Source of the DNA: DSPP01 sp964607165
GTDB lineage: Bacteria > Zixibacteria > MSB-5A5 > DSPP01
Assembly (NCBI GenBank): GCA_964607165.1
Contig: CAZSIT010000001.1
Location: forward strand, 124,001 to 188,000
Direction: 5' to 3'
DNA: 64,000 nt
Positions 15,292 through 24,899 of this stretch are shown in pieces (the first letter of the stretch is position 1; every line of letters starts with the position of its first letter). Under the pieces are notes generated by a model. That model was not told where the DNA came from. It made no database searches and saw only the letters and a list, made by a program, of their open reading frames with translations. The position numbers and the translations under genes were made by a program.

Positions 15292-16277
15292 AGAGAATTT
15301 TAATCTGGATAATCGCTTTATTTTTTCTTTTCGCAGGTGTAATTCATTATTTGTTATTCTGGCCGGTCAAGTGGGAGGGTGCTAAAAGAGTAGTTGAGGT
15401 AAAGCAGGGGGAAGGAGCGCAGGTTGTCGCTGCGCATTTGAAGGAGGCGGGGATAATCCGCAGTGCAGAGACCTTTCGCTGGCTGGCGCGGCTCACCAAT
15501 GCAGATAAGAAAATCAAAGTTGGGTTGTATTCATTTTCCTCCGGTACATCGCTGAACGAGGCGTTGAAATTTATGGCTTCGCCCAAGGCGGGTGTGATTG
15601 TTCTAACCGCTCCAGAAGGAGCAACCATAAAGAAGATTGCCGGCTTGGCGCGAAATTCTCTGGGAGTCGATTCGATTGCTTTTGTTGCCCTTTGCCAAAA
15701 TAGAGCGTTTGTGCATTCTTTGGGGGTTTTTGCTTCGAGCCTGGAGGGGTATTTATTCCCTTCCAGTTATGAATTCTACTGGGGGGTGCCGGCGCGCGAA
15801 GTGATTGAAAAGATGTACGCAGGATTTGAGAATGCTTGGGATGAAGTTGCAGATACCACAATAAACCTGGACACTCTGAATGTTGCCAAAATTTTGACGA
15901 TGGCCTCCTTGATTGAAGCCGAAACCGGCATCGATTCCGAGCGGGTATTGGTTTCGCAGGTTTTCTACCGCCGACTGAAATTGGGCTATCCTTTGCAGTG
16001 CGATCCAACGGTTATTTATGCCTTGGGAGAGACCAAGCGGGCATTGGGTCACGAGGATTTGAAATTTCGTTCTTACTACAATACCTATCTTAATTACGGC
16101 CTGCCTCCGGGGCCGATTTGTAATCCCGGCAAGGCGGCCTTGAAGGCGGCCTTGAATCCGGCCTCAACCAAATATCTCTATTTCGTCGCCAACGGGGATG
16201 GGGGCCACATTTTTTCGGAGACGTTAGACGAGCACAATCGGGCGATTTATCGATTGAAGAAAGAGAATCAACAATAG
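15288..16277 (+). CDS. mltG: Endolytic murein transglycosylase MltG
   Basis: This 329-residue membrane-anchored enzyme cuts nascent peptidoglycan strands endolytically and so sets glycan chain length. It has one N-terminal membrane helix (about residues 4-24), a LysM-like part, and the YceG domain. The catalytic Glu lies in ASLIEAETG (about 205-213), followed by the diagnostic SQVFYRRL, CDPTVIYALG, YNTYLNYGLPPGPICNPG and YLYFVANGDGGHIFS motifs. The start is TTG 15288, overlapping the ruvX stop, so translation is coupled. Confidence 0.95.
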   Translation: MKRILIWIIALFFLFAGVIHYLLFWPVKWEGAKRVVEVKQGEGAQVVAAHLKEAGIIRSAETFRWLARLTNADKKIKVGLYSFSSGTSLNEALKFMASPKAGVIVLTAPEGATIKKIAGLARNSLGVDSIAFVALCQNRAFVHSLGVFASSLEGYLFPSSYEFYWGVPAREVIEKMYAGFENAWDEVADTTINLDTLNVAKILTMASLIEAETGIDSERVLVSQVFYRRLKLGYPLQCDPTVIYALGETKRALGHEDLKFRSYYNTYLNYGLPPGPICNPGKAALKAALNPASTKYLYFVANGDGGHIFSETLDEHNRAIYRLKKENQQ

Positions 16278-16285
16278 AAAATGCA

Positions 16286-16305
16286 GGGCACGGCATGCCG
16301 TGCCC
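16286..16305. repeat. Perfect palindrome, probable bidirectional terminator, repeat family
   Basis: GGGCACGGCA joined directly to its complement forms a 20-bp perfect palindrome between the convergent mltG and methyltransferase stops, followed by CCTACATC and a T-run on the plus strand. The GCCCCTAC edge links it to similar elements at 36195 and 45927. Confidence 0.75.
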
Positions 16306-17097
16306 CTACATCTTTTTTAGCACCGCCACCATCTGTGCGGAACGTGGGGAATTATCTAATTTCTGTTTGAGGTTTAAATCGCCCAAAAGCGCGACAATTT
16401 TAAAAACGCCCGAGAGGCGCACCAGAAGTTTTAATTCGGAGAGGGTGAGCATCCGTTCCGGGGCAACCGAGCGCAGGCGATATTTTTTGCCGTTTTCCTC
16501 TATTTCCAAGTTTGCCTGCATTCGAACCACCTGGGTGAGCGGGTCCAACTGTCGGTCGGTAAAATCTCCCCAATTTACGGTAATCTTAATTCCATCCTTC
16601 TTAACCGTCCACACCGGTCCGAAGGAAACTTTTTCGGTAAAAAAATCGCGGGGATGGATTAGTTCCAGAACAAAAATTCCGTTTGGTTTTAGGTTTGCGG
16701 CCACAGTTTTGAAATGCTGCAAAATTGTTTCGTCTGTTAAAAGGTAAGTCAGCGAGTCCATCATCGATATGGCCAAATCGACTTTTTGCGGAAGATGAAA
16801 ATGGCGCATATCGCGCTTTAAAAAATGCACCCGGCTTTCTTCTTTTCTCGCTTTCTGGCGGGCGTAGCCTAACATTTCGGTCGATTTATCCAGGGCAAAG
16901 ACGGTTGTGCCCCGGCGGCCGAACTCGATGGCATGCGCCGCCGGCCCGGCGGCCATTTCTACTATCGACGCAAGCTTGCGGCCGGAAAATTTTTTAACGC
17001 AGGCGGTCAAAAAGTCGCATTCTTTTTTGATGTTGCGGAAGCCAAAAGCGATATCGTACCAGCGGGGTTTTTGGTAGATTCGAGCGTGTGTGGTCAC
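16306..17097 (-). CDS. Class I SAM-dependent methyltransferase
   Basis: The product is a 263-residue Rossmann-fold methyltransferase. Motif I reads VEMAAGPAAHAIEFGRRG (Gly-rich loop partly replaced by Ala), the acidic end of strand 2 is FALDKSTEML, and motif IV is VDLAISMMDSLTYLL. The C-terminal half carries a beta-sheet insertion typical of enzymes acting on small molecules. The start is GTG 17097 without a clear Shine-Dalgarno. It lies 31 bp after hutU on the same strand and may be cotranscribed. The substrate is unknown. Confidence 0.8.
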   Translation of the reverse strand: MTTHARIYQKPRWYDIAFGFRNIKKECDFLTACVKKFSGRKLASIVEMAAGPAAHAIEFGRRGTTVFALDKSTEMLGYARQKARKEESRVHFLKRDMRHFHLPQKVDLAISMMDSLTYLLTDETILQHFKTVAANLKPNGIFVLELIHPRDFFTEKVSFGPVWTVKKDGIKITVNWGDFTDRQLDPLTQVVRMQANLEIEENGKKYRLRSVAPERMLTLSELKLLVRLSGVFKIVALLGDLNLKQKLDNSPRSAQMVAVLKKM

Positions 17098-17128
17098 TTT
17101 TTCTTTATCGACAAACCGAAATGTGGGG

Positions 17129-18826
17129 TTATTTATCGGGAAAGAGAGGAATTTTTACCTTTTGCTTTTTGGCCGTATTCCAGGCCTCCGGATAACCGGC
17201 ATCGGCGTGGCGGAAGACACCGGAAAGCGGGTCGTTTGTCAAAACGCGGTTTAGACGCACATCCATTTCTTTCGTGCCATCGGCCACAATGACCTGCCCG
17301 GCATGAATGGAAAGACCGATGCCAACTCCACCGCCGTGGTGCACCGATACCCAGGAAGCGCCGGAGACGGCATTCAGCAAAGCGTTTAAAATCGGCCAGT
17401 CGGCAATGGCATCCGAACCGTCACGCATAGCTTCGGTTTCGCGATAGGGGGAGGCGACCGAGCCGGAGTCCAAATGGTCGCGGCCGATTACTATCGGAGC
17501 GGATATTTTTTTCTTACGAATTAGAAAGTTAAGTTTTTCGCCAAAAAGCGCCCGTTCACCCAATCCCAGCCAGCAGATGCGCGCCGGCAGGCCTTGAAAT
17601 TTCACTTTTTCCTGCGCCAAGCGAATCCAGCGAGCCAAAGCCTGGTTTTTTGGGAAAGTTTTTAGGGCCAGGTCGTCTGTTATGTAAATATCTTCCGGTT
17701 TTCCAGAGAGCGCCGCCCAGCGGAAAGGCCCTTTTCCTTCGCAAAAAAGGGGACGGATGTAGGCCGGCACGAATCCGGGATAGTTGAAGGCGTTTTCTAC
17801 GCCCGCTTTTTGGGCCTGGCCGCGCAGGTTATTGCCGTAGTCGAAGACCACAGCCCCACGTTTTTGAAACTCCAGCATTGCCTGGCAATGGACAGCCATC
17901 GATTCCATTGAACGGCGGATATAATCCTGTTGATTTTGTTTGCGCAACGATTTGGCTTCATCCAAAGACAATCGCGCAGGAACGTAACCAAAGAGTTCAT
18001 CGTGAGCAGAGGTTTGGTCGGTCACCACGTCCGGCTGAAATCCTCGTTGCAAAAGTTCGGGCAAAACCTCGGCGCAATTGCCCAAAACTCCAACCGAAAG
18101 CGGCTTTCTTTCTTTTCGGGCGGTTTCAACGAGTTTGATTGCCTCGTCTAAGTTTTCTGCTTGGAGGTCGAGATATTTCGTATCCAAGCGTTTTTGAATT
18201 CGCTCCGGGTCAACTTCCACACAGAGCGCCGCACCGCCGTTCATTGTTACGGCCAAGGGCTGGGCACCGCCCATTCCCCCCAGCCCACCGGTTAGAACCA
18301 AGCGACCAGAGAGGTCGCCGGCAAAATGGGTAGCGGCCAGTGAAGAGAAGGTTTCATACGTTCCCTGCAAAATTCCCTGCGTGCCGATGTAAATCCAGCT
18401 GCCGGCGGTCATTTGGCCGAACATTATCAAGCCCAACTCTTCCAGTTCACGGAATTTTTCCGGCGTGGCCCAGGCGGGAACTAAAAGGGAATTAGCGATA
18501 AGAACTCGCGGCGCCCATTTGTGCGTTTTGGCAATGCCGACCGGTTTGCCGGACTGCACCAAAAGGGTTTCGTCGTTCTCCAGCTTTTTTAAGCTGGCGA
18601 CGATGGCCCAAAGCGAACGCCAATCGCGGGCGGCTTTGCCCCTCCCGCCGTAAACAACCAATTCTTTCGGATTTTCAGCAACCTCCGGGTCAAGATTGTT
18701 CATTAACATCCGCAAAGCGGCTTCCTGATGCCAGCCTTTGCAGGAGATTTTGTTGCCCCGCGGCGCTTTCAGAGGCTTATAGCCGAATTCAGCCGATTTT
18801 ACGTTCGATTGCGTTATAGTAGGCAT
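17129..18826 (-). CDS. hutU: Urocanate hydratase
   Basis: This NAD-dependent enzyme converts urocanate to imidazolonepropionate in histidine degradation; the product has 565 residues, the usual length. Characteristic segments are KGWHQEAALRMLMNNLDPEVAENP (residues about 31-54), GGLGGMGGAQPLAVTMNGG (NAD site, about 179-197), DQTSAHDELFGYVP (about 273-286) and YPGFVPAYIRPLFCEGKGPF. The start (ATG 18826) lies inside purL, overlapping by 38 bp in another frame, and has no ribosome site, so translational coupling is likely. No hutH, hutI or hutG is in the window, so the rest of the pathway must be encoded elsewhere or be absent. Confidence 0.95.
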   Translation of the reverse strand: MPTITQSNVKSAEFGYKPLKAPRGNKISCKGWHQEAALRMLMNNLDPEVAENPKELVVYGGRGKAARDWRSLWAIVASLKKLENDETLLVQSGKPVGIAKTHKWAPRVLIANSLLVPAWATPEKFRELEELGLIMFGQMTAGSWIYIGTQGILQGTYETFSSLAATHFAGDLSGRLVLTGGLGGMGGAQPLAVTMNGGAALCVEVDPERIQKRLDTKYLDLQAENLDEAIKLVETARKERKPLSVGVLGNCAEVLPELLQRGFQPDVVTDQTSAHDELFGYVPARLSLDEAKSLRKQNQQDYIRRSMESMAVHCQAMLEFQKRGAVVFDYGNNLRGQAQKAGVENAFNYPGFVPAYIRPLFCEGKGPFRWAALSGKPEDIYITDDLALKTFPKNQALARWIRLAQEKVKFQGLPARICWLGLGERALFGEKLNFLIRKKKISAPIVIGRDHLDSGSVASPYRETEAMRDGSDAIADWPILNALLNAVSGASWVSVHHGGGVGIGLSIHAGQVIVADGTKEMDVRLNRVLTNDPLSGVFRHADAGYPEAWNTAKKQKVKIPLFPDK

Positions 18827-21005
18827 CGCTTAGGTTTTCCAGTGGAAGATCAAAGTGCGGCGCAAATGATAAGGCAGAGCCCCCGATTGTTCCCAGTTTG
18901 ATAAGAGGAATGTTTTCCTTCTTGGCCGCTTCTTCGAGTTTATACGCCAGTTGCGGTTTGACTTCAACCACAAAGCGGGATTGCGATTCGGAGAATAAAA
19001 ACAAGTCCGGCCGCATTGAAAAAGTCGCTTGGAGCTTAAATCCGCGCAGCTTTTCGATATTTCCGATGCACATTTCGGCTAAAGCCACCACCAAACCGCC
19101 ATCGGAGCAGTCGTGGCAGGCTTCGACAATCCCGCTTTTAATCAGTGATAAGACGAACTGCTGAATCTTTTTTTCGTTTGGCAAATCGAGTGCTGGCGGT
19201 TCTCCGGCTACTTTATCGGTTGTAAGCTTCAAATACTCCGAACCGCCGATTTCCTCCTTAGTTTCTCCGATACTATACACCCAATCGCCATCGGCTTGGA
19301 AATGAGAGGGAGTGGCCTGGTCGATATCGTCGAGGACTCCCAGCATTCCAATCACTGGCGTGGGATAGACGGTGCGGGTAGGGTCTTGGTTATAAAAGCT
19401 CACGTTTCCTCCCGTCACCGGAGTTTCCAGTACCCGACAAGCTTCTCCCATTCCGGCAATCGCTTCCGCAAAAGTCCAGTACACTTCCGGGTCGTTGGGA
19501 TTGCCAAAGTTCAAACAATTGGTTATCGCCACCGGTCTTGCCCCAACGGCCACCACGTTCCGAGCCGCTTCGCAAACGGCAATGGCGGCACCCCGGCGCG
19601 GATTCAGATAGCAATAGCGGGCGTTGCAGTCCGTTTTAACCGCAATTCCTTTTTTGGTTCCGCGGATGCGCAAAAGTCCGGAGTCGAAACCGGGACCGAA
19701 AACGGTGTTGGTGCGCACGGTCGAGTCATACTGCTGAAAAACCCAGCGCTTGGAGGCAATATTTGGAGAAGAGAGTAAATCTAAGAGCACTTTGCCTAAA
19801 TCTTTTGGCTGTTGGGGGAACTTGAAATCACGAATACCGTTTTCCAGGTAAGCCGGCTTTTTTCGTGGCGGGTTGTAAACCGGCGCGCCGCCACCCAATA
19901 CCAGACTGTCGGCGGGAATATCGGCGACAATTTTGCCTTGGAGTTTTACTGTCAGCTTTCCGGTATTGGTTACTTCCCCGACTTGGACGCAATTCAAATC
20001 CCATTTTTCAAAAACTTCCTTAATTTCCGCTTCTTTTCCCTTCTTTCCAATCACCAGCATGCGCTCCTGCGATTCGGAGAGCATAATTTCATAGGGTGTC
20101 ATTCCTGTTTCGCGTAAAGGGACTTTGTCCAAATCGATTTCTATGCCGGAATTTCCCTTGGCGGCCATTTCGGAAGTGGAACAGGTCAGCCCGGCCGCTC
20201 CCATATCCTGCATTCCAACGACTAAATCTTTTTCAATGACCTCCAAGGAGGCCTCAAGGAGCAATTTTTCCGTAAACGGGTCGCCGATTTGCACGGAGGG
20301 GCGGTCTTCTTCGGATTCATCCGTAATCTCCTTCGATGCAAACGAAGCGCCGTGAATGCCATCTTTTCCCGTGGAAGAACCAACAATAAAGACTGGATTT
20401 CCCGCACCGGTCGCTATTGAGCGAACTAACTTTCCCCGCTTGGCGATACCTACCGCCATAGCGTTAACCAAGGGATTGCCCTGATAACAATCTTCAAAAT
20501 AAACTTCGCCGGCGACGGTTGGGACGCCAAAAGAATTACCATAATCGCCGATACCTCTGACCACTCCATCTAAAAGATAGCGAACGCGGGAATCCTCAAG
20601 ATTTCCAAAGCGGAGCGAGTTCAAAGCGGCAATAGGGCGGGCGCCCATCGTAAAAATATCGCGCAGAATTCCGCCCACGCCGGTGGCGGCGCCCTGATAC
20701 GGCTCCACCGCCGAAGGGTGGTTATGGCTTTCGATTTTGAAAACGATTACCCGTTCGTCATCCAACGCAATTCCGCCGGCGTTTTCCTCGCCGGTTTTGG
20801 TCACCAGAGCCGGCCCTTCACGCGGCAGAGTTTTTAACAGCGCAATCGAGTTTTTGTAGGAGCAGTGCTCCGACCACATCACCGAGTAAATCCCCAGTTC
20901 GGTATAAGTCGGTGTCCTTCCCAAAATGCCCAGAATTTTTTGGTATTCTTCTGCGGTCAGCCCCAGCTTTTTGGATAATTCTACATTTACTTCCGGCTCT
21001 TTCAT
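18789..21005 (-). CDS. purL: Phosphoribosylformylglycinamidine synthase subunit PurL
   Basis: The ATP-dependent FGAM synthase of purine biosynthesis, 738 residues, is the short form that works with PurS and PurQ. The N-terminus (residues about 45-56, YSVMWSEHCSYK) carries the catalytic His. ESHNHPSAVEPYQGAATGVGGI lies near 92-113, and two AIRS-type repeats follow. The tail has the CHDCSDGGL motif. The start ATG 21005 has no Shine-Dalgarno but lies 7 nt after a -10 box, suggesting a leaderless message. It runs into hutU with a 38-bp overlap. Confidence 0.95.
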   Translation of the reverse strand: MKEPEVNVELSKKLGLTAEEYQKILGILGRTPTYTELGIYSVMWSEHCSYKNSIALLKTLPREGPALVTKTGEENAGGIALDDERVIVFKIESHNHPSAVEPYQGAATGVGGILRDIFTMGARPIAALNSLRFGNLEDSRVRYLLDGVVRGIGDYGNSFGVPTVAGEVYFEDCYQGNPLVNAMAVGIAKRGKLVRSIATGAGNPVFIVGSSTGKDGIHGASFASKEITDESEEDRPSVQIGDPFTEKLLLEASLEVIEKDLVVGMQDMGAAGLTCSTSEMAAKGNSGIEIDLDKVPLRETGMTPYEIMLSESQERMLVIGKKGKEAEIKEVFEKWDLNCVQVGEVTNTGKLTVKLQGKIVADIPADSLVLGGGAPVYNPPRKKPAYLENGIRDFKFPQQPKDLGKVLLDLLSSPNIASKRWVFQQYDSTVRTNTVFGPGFDSGLLRIRGTKKGIAVKTDCNARYCYLNPRRGAAIAVCEAARNVVAVGARPVAITNCLNFGNPNDPEVYWTFAEAIAGMGEACRVLETPVTGGNVSFYNQDPTRTVYPTPVIGMLGVLDDIDQATPSHFQADGDWVYSIGETKEEIGGSEYLKLTTDKVAGEPPALDLPNEKKIQQFVLSLIKSGIVEACHDCSDGGLVVALAEMCIGNIEKLRGFKLQATFSMRPDLFLFSESQSRFVVEVKPQLAYKLEEAAKKENIPLIKLGTIGGSALSFAPHFDLPLENLSDAYYNAIERKIG

Positions 21006-21012
21006 CTGAACT

Positions 21013-21040
21013 AAATTAGCAAACTGGAGAGGATTAGCAA
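21013..21040 (-). promoter_or_regulatory. Promoter giving leaderless purL mRNA
   Basis: On the minus strand TTGCTA (21040-21035), a 16-bp spacer and TAATTT (21018-21013) end 7 nt before the purL ATG. The -35 box begins 35 nt before the start codon, as at four other promoters in this window. Confidence 0.6.
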
Positions 21041-21089
21041 GGGGGAGCTCAACTAAGTAGAAAGAGCAATTTGTGTAAGAGGGGGCTTG

Positions 21090-22687
21090 TTATTCCTCGA
21101 TGAGGTCGGCTATTTGATTCGCCAACTTTCCATCTAAGTTTTTTAAAATGTTGTATTGCTCTAAAGCTGAGCTTCTGTCACCGCTGCTCAAATACGCCAA
21201 GCAAAGACGGTAGCGAGCTTCGGCATAGTCGGGGTTTTTCTCTACGGCTTTTATATATGACGACCGTTCCTGGGGGTAGAGACCCAGATAGCTGTAAGCA
21301 ACGCCTATATTATAGTAAGCCTCGGCAGCAAACTCACTTTTTTCGAGGGTGTAGAGGGCCTCAATTGCTTGGAAATATTTTCCATCTTTCATTATTAATT
21401 TCCCGAACTCAAGATATGCCTTGGCTGTTTTATTGTCCAAAATTGGAGGATTTACTATGTCCCCCCTGCCTCTTACATAGGCGTTCACTGCTTCATCATA
21501 TGCACCAAGTTTCGCTTTTGATGCTGCCAATCGAATGTATGCTCGAGATAGATTGTCGTGAAACGAACGCCAATCTGAAAGGTAATATTTCCCTTTTTCG
21601 TATGCATCGACAGCCTCCTGAAATAATTCGGATTGAAAGAGAGAATCGCCCAGTTTAGCATATGAACGCCCAAGTTCTTCATTTTGTGCTCTTCTGGTTG
21701 AATCTTCCTTTGCCCTTCTAACGGAATCCTCTTTCGCTATTACCTTTGAAAGGTTCTCAATTTCCTTGCATGTTTTTTCCGCTTCTTCTGGGTAGTCGAG
21801 TTCATTTTGGCAATAGGCAATAAGGTGTCGGGCCAAATCATCTCGGGGATATTTTTCGATGGCTTTTCTAAAAAGCGATATTGCGTTCTCGTAATTTTGT
21901 GCGTATAAGGACGCAATCCAGATAAAAACGAGAACTCGTATCCTGTTGAATCTTTGGGTGACGAGTTTTCCTTCCAGTAAGTGAATGAGACCGTTTTCCC
22001 TACCATCATTTTCGGTGGGGGAAAGTTGCGGGCGGAAATATTTTCTACATGAATAATTGTAGCCTGCTTTTGTCCTTTTTTGATATCCGTTGGTAGAAAG
22101 CCAATTATTTTGAGGCCGGCCTGTGAAATCACGGGACTGCCAGCGAGGCCAGAGAGTTCGGTCCCGGTTATTTTTACGATTCTCCCAATTGGTGTGTCGT
22201 GAATAGACGAAACGATGGCTTCGCTTATTTTCATTTTTTCGTTAGGTAATCCACTCACAACATAAATTTTTTGCCCCTCAGAAGACTGGCTGCCAGCAAA
22301 AAAGTTTTGGGTAGTATTTGCAGTATCGAGAAAAAGACAGATAGGGCTCGAATTCAAGCCAATGCCACCAAAGATGGGAACTATACCAGTAATGGGATAG
22401 ATCTTACCATCTTGAGTTCTGACCTCTACATGATCGACACCCTCGAAGAGAAATCGACTGGAAATGATGTAATTTGGTGCAGTGAACAGCCCGTTTCCTT
22501 GATTGACGATGTTGTTAGCGCTATCATAGACGGTGATTGATGCGATTGTTGACCCTGCTTGCTTACGTAACTTGCGGAGATTGTTCTGGGCTTGCACCTG
22601 CACTACAAAAGCGAAACAGCAAAATAAAATTGTTCCCTTAACAACTTTTCGTTTCAAGTTTAGGGCGTTCAAATGATTTCCAGCCAT
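21090..22687 (-). pseudogene. Secreted trypsin-fold (inactive) + TPR protein, split by a frameshift
   Basis: I read these two frames as one gene. The first frame (22687 down to 21740) starts at ATG 22687 with GGGAG and encodes a signal peptide (VVKGTILFCCFAFVVQVQAQ), then a DegP-like trypsin fold. The expected Ser position reads GLAGSP instead of GNSGGP and the His position reads SRF, so it should be non-catalytic. The second frame (to stop at 21090) encodes at least four TPR units. Its upstream continuation is also TPR-like (ASLYAQNYENAISLFRKAIEKYP), in the frame one base back, from about 21918. The first frame's G at 21917-21919 fits the TPR consensus glycine, so one base appears to be missing near 21911-21930. 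A sequencing error, a real mutation, or -1 slippage at G-TTT-TTA (21923-21929) are all possible. Confidence 0.7.
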
Positions 22688-22703
22688 TTTCTTCTCCCAA
22701 TAC

Positions 22704-22709
22704 ATTATA
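22704..22709 (-). promoter_or_regulatory. -10 box of the pseudo-protease/TPR gene
   Basis: A consensus TATAAT on the minus strand lies 16 nt before ATG 22687, with GGGAG in between. The -35 (TTTATC at 17 bp) is weak. Confidence 0.5.
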
Positions 22710-22838
22710 CACAAAATATAGGGCGGGATAAAGTCCGGCTTTGGCCCGCCTCTGGCGGGTATCCTGTGCTTCGGTCGCAAAGGGCAAATGCAGGTTAAAA
22801 AAACCTAACCTGCGCCACACTTAAATTGAATAAGGGAA

Positions 22839-24899
22839 CTACAACTGAATCTTCGCTGCCGCCAAGTGGTCGAAATAATCCTGCGAGGTTAGAAGCAGAA
22901 TCTGGTATTCGGAAGCTAATTTGACCAACAACTCTCCGGCTTTCTGGCGGCGCTGGGGGTCAAAGTTGGCGAACGGTTCGTCCAAAATCACCAGCGGCTT
23001 TTGGTCGGGAAAGATAAACTTGAGCAAAGCCAAGCGGGCGGAAAGGTATAATTGGTCGCGCACGCCGGCGGAAAGCACTTTGTGCGGGTTGACGAAATCC
23101 TTTTTCTCTTCGGAAAAGACTTCAAAGTTCAGATTCTGCTTGTCGAAGCGGGCTTGGGAGTACCGTCCATCGGTGATTTCGGAAAGATGCTTGGAGACTT
23201 CGGTGTCCAAAACGTTGGTGGCCTCGACCAAAACTTTCTTGTGAGCTTCTTCCCAGAGTTCCAATGTTTTCTGACAGACTTTTAGCTTATGCTCGATTTC
23301 GGTAATTTTCTTGTTTTCTTCTTCGAGCCTTTCTTCCAAGGCAACTTTCAACTCCACCCCGTCTTCGGTCTGTTCCAGGTGGCGGGCGATGGCGTTGCGG
23401 GCGGTTTCCATATGGCGGCGTTCCTCTTCCAGGGCGGCCAATTTCTCTCCCATCACTTCCAGCTCTTCGGGGGCAACCGGATCGAAAACCTCCAACGGGT
23501 TTTCACGCAGTTCCGACAATCTCCGGGAAGTCGCCTTCAATTCCTCTTCCAGTTCGCCGCGGGTGCGGTCGGAAAGCCAGTTTTCATAGCGCATCGTTTC
23601 TTCCTTTATCTGGCGGGCCCGGTCGCGGCTGGTTTCAAATTTCTCGCGCAGTTCGTTGGTGGAGGTGACGCGGTAGCGGGCAAACAACTCATTTAACTCC
23701 CGCTGGGTTTTTTCCAGATCGGACATTAGCTCATCCCGCTTGCCGGAAGAGTTTTTGTATTGCCATTCCTTTTGTGCCGATTCGCGGAATTTGCGCATAA
23801 AAGCCAAGCCGGAAAAAGCCGACCAGGCGGCGCCCAAACCGACTCCCACCCAAAAGGTTTTCTGTGCTACAAAGGCGGCAATCAAGCAGGCAATAGTGAT
23901 TCCCAATCCGACTAAAAAGGGAACGGGAGTTGGCAGTTTGGGCGGCTCGGCTGTCAGTGGCCCCACCTCTTGCCGTTTGGATTCGAGATAACGCAAGCGC
24001 GCTTCGATTTCGTCCAATCGGCTGAAATCCTCGCGTAAAACGTCTCCCTCCAGCGCGGCATCCTCGCGCAAGCGCTGGATGGTTTTTTCGGAATGCTCCA
24101 CTTCGCGCAGGCGGGCGGTCAAATCATGGAATTTTTCTTCGACCAGCACCAATTCCTCTTTGGAATTGCCTGGATGGCGGCCGCGCTCGATGCGGATGCG
24201 CAAATCTTCGGCCTGACGGCTGACCTCCATAAAGGTTTTTTCGATTTCCGCCAAATCGGAGCGGTTGGAAAGAAGGTTTTTAACCTCTTCGGAAACAACG
24301 TTCAATTGATACTCAATTTCCTTTTTGTACTGATGGGCAGTGCCCAATTCCCCTTGTTCTCCAAAGTAGGCGATCTTGGCCGCCATTTTTTCGGCTATTC
24401 TTTGGGCTAAAACTTCTTCTCTGCCGCCGGTGATGGCCTCTTCCAACTTCTGCCGCCAGATCTGCGGGTTTTCGGAAACCAGGGCCAATTCCCCTTGACG
24501 GATGAAGGCGGTGGCCCAGAACAGCTCCTTTTTGGCCAGCCCCAGGCGCGAAGAGAGCACGCCCTCGATTTCGGAAGCGGCGTCCCATTTTTCAGCGGAG
24601 CCGACTTTTTCTAATTTTACTTCCCCTTTTTCAAAATCTTTGGAAAGTTTCCAAGATCCGGTGCCGTCGGCCAGTTCCAGCGAGACTTCAAACTTTTTAT
24701 CCGAACCCCAGGTCGTTTTCTCCTGAACTTCGTGATTTAAGCTTTGGGGAGTTTCGAAAAATCCGACTCCCAGCGCTTCGACGAGGGTGGATTTGCCGGC
24801 TTCGTTGGGGCCTTTGACCACATTCAGTCCGGCGGCAAATTCGGCTTTGAAGTTTTTCAGCTTTCGGAAACGTTTTACTTCGCAACGCTCTAATTTCAC
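22839..24899 (-). CDS. Rad50/SbcC-like ATPase with a membrane hairpin at the coiled-coil apex
   Basis: This 686-residue SMC/Rad50-type ATPase has a complete ATP site: Walker A GPNEAGKST (about 30-38), signature LSAGVRDQ and Walker B LVILDEPFANFD near the C-terminus. Heptad-rich coiled coils (about 165-315 and 375-560) flank two hydrophobic segments at about 325-368 (VPFLVGLGITIACLIAAFVA, then WVGVGLGAAWSAFSGLAF). The protein midpoint is residue 343, so the membrane hairpin sits where Rad50 has its zinc hook or SMC its hinge. Membrane-spanning Rad50-like proteins of the YhaN type are known in Firmicutes; this one is shorter. It overlaps the preceding Mre11-like gene by 4 bp (ATG within the stop), so the two products are probably a complex. 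Confidence 0.85.
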   Translation of the reverse strand: MKLERCEVKRFRKLKNFKAEFAAGLNVVKGPNEAGKSTLVEALGVGFFETPQSLNHEVQEKTTWGSDKKFEVSLELADGTGSWKLSKDFEKGEVKLEKVGSAEKWDAASEIEGVLSSRLGLAKKELFWATAFIRQGELALVSENPQIWRQKLEEAITGGREEVLAQRIAEKMAAKIAYFGEQGELGTAHQYKKEIEYQLNVVSEEVKNLLSNRSDLAEIEKTFMEVSRQAEDLRIRIERGRHPGNSKEELVLVEEKFHDLTARLREVEHSEKTIQRLREDAALEGDVLREDFSRLDEIEARLRYLESKRQEVGPLTAEPPKLPTPVPFLVGLGITIACLIAAFVAQKTFWVGVGLGAAWSAFSGLAFMRKFRESAQKEWQYKNSSGKRDELMSDLEKTQRELNELFARYRVTSTNELREKFETSRDRARQIKEETMRYENWLSDRTRGELEEELKATSRRLSELRENPLEVFDPVAPEELEVMGEKLAALEEERRHMETARNAIARHLEQTEDGVELKVALEERLEEENKKITEIEHKLKVCQKTLELWEEAHKKVLVEATNVLDTEVSKHLSEITDGRYSQARFDKQNLNFEVFSEEKKDFVNPHKVLSAGVRDQLYLSARLALLKFIFPDQKPLVILDEPFANFDPQRRQKAGELLVKLASEYQILLLTSQDYFDHLAAAKIQL

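Noticed and set aside
21923..21929. Programmed -1 frameshift at G-TTT-TTA as the main explanation for the split gene
   Set aside because: The heptamer lacks the identical first triplet of a classic slippery site and I see no clear downstream pseudoknot. A missing base by mutation or sequencing error is simpler; kept only as an alternative.
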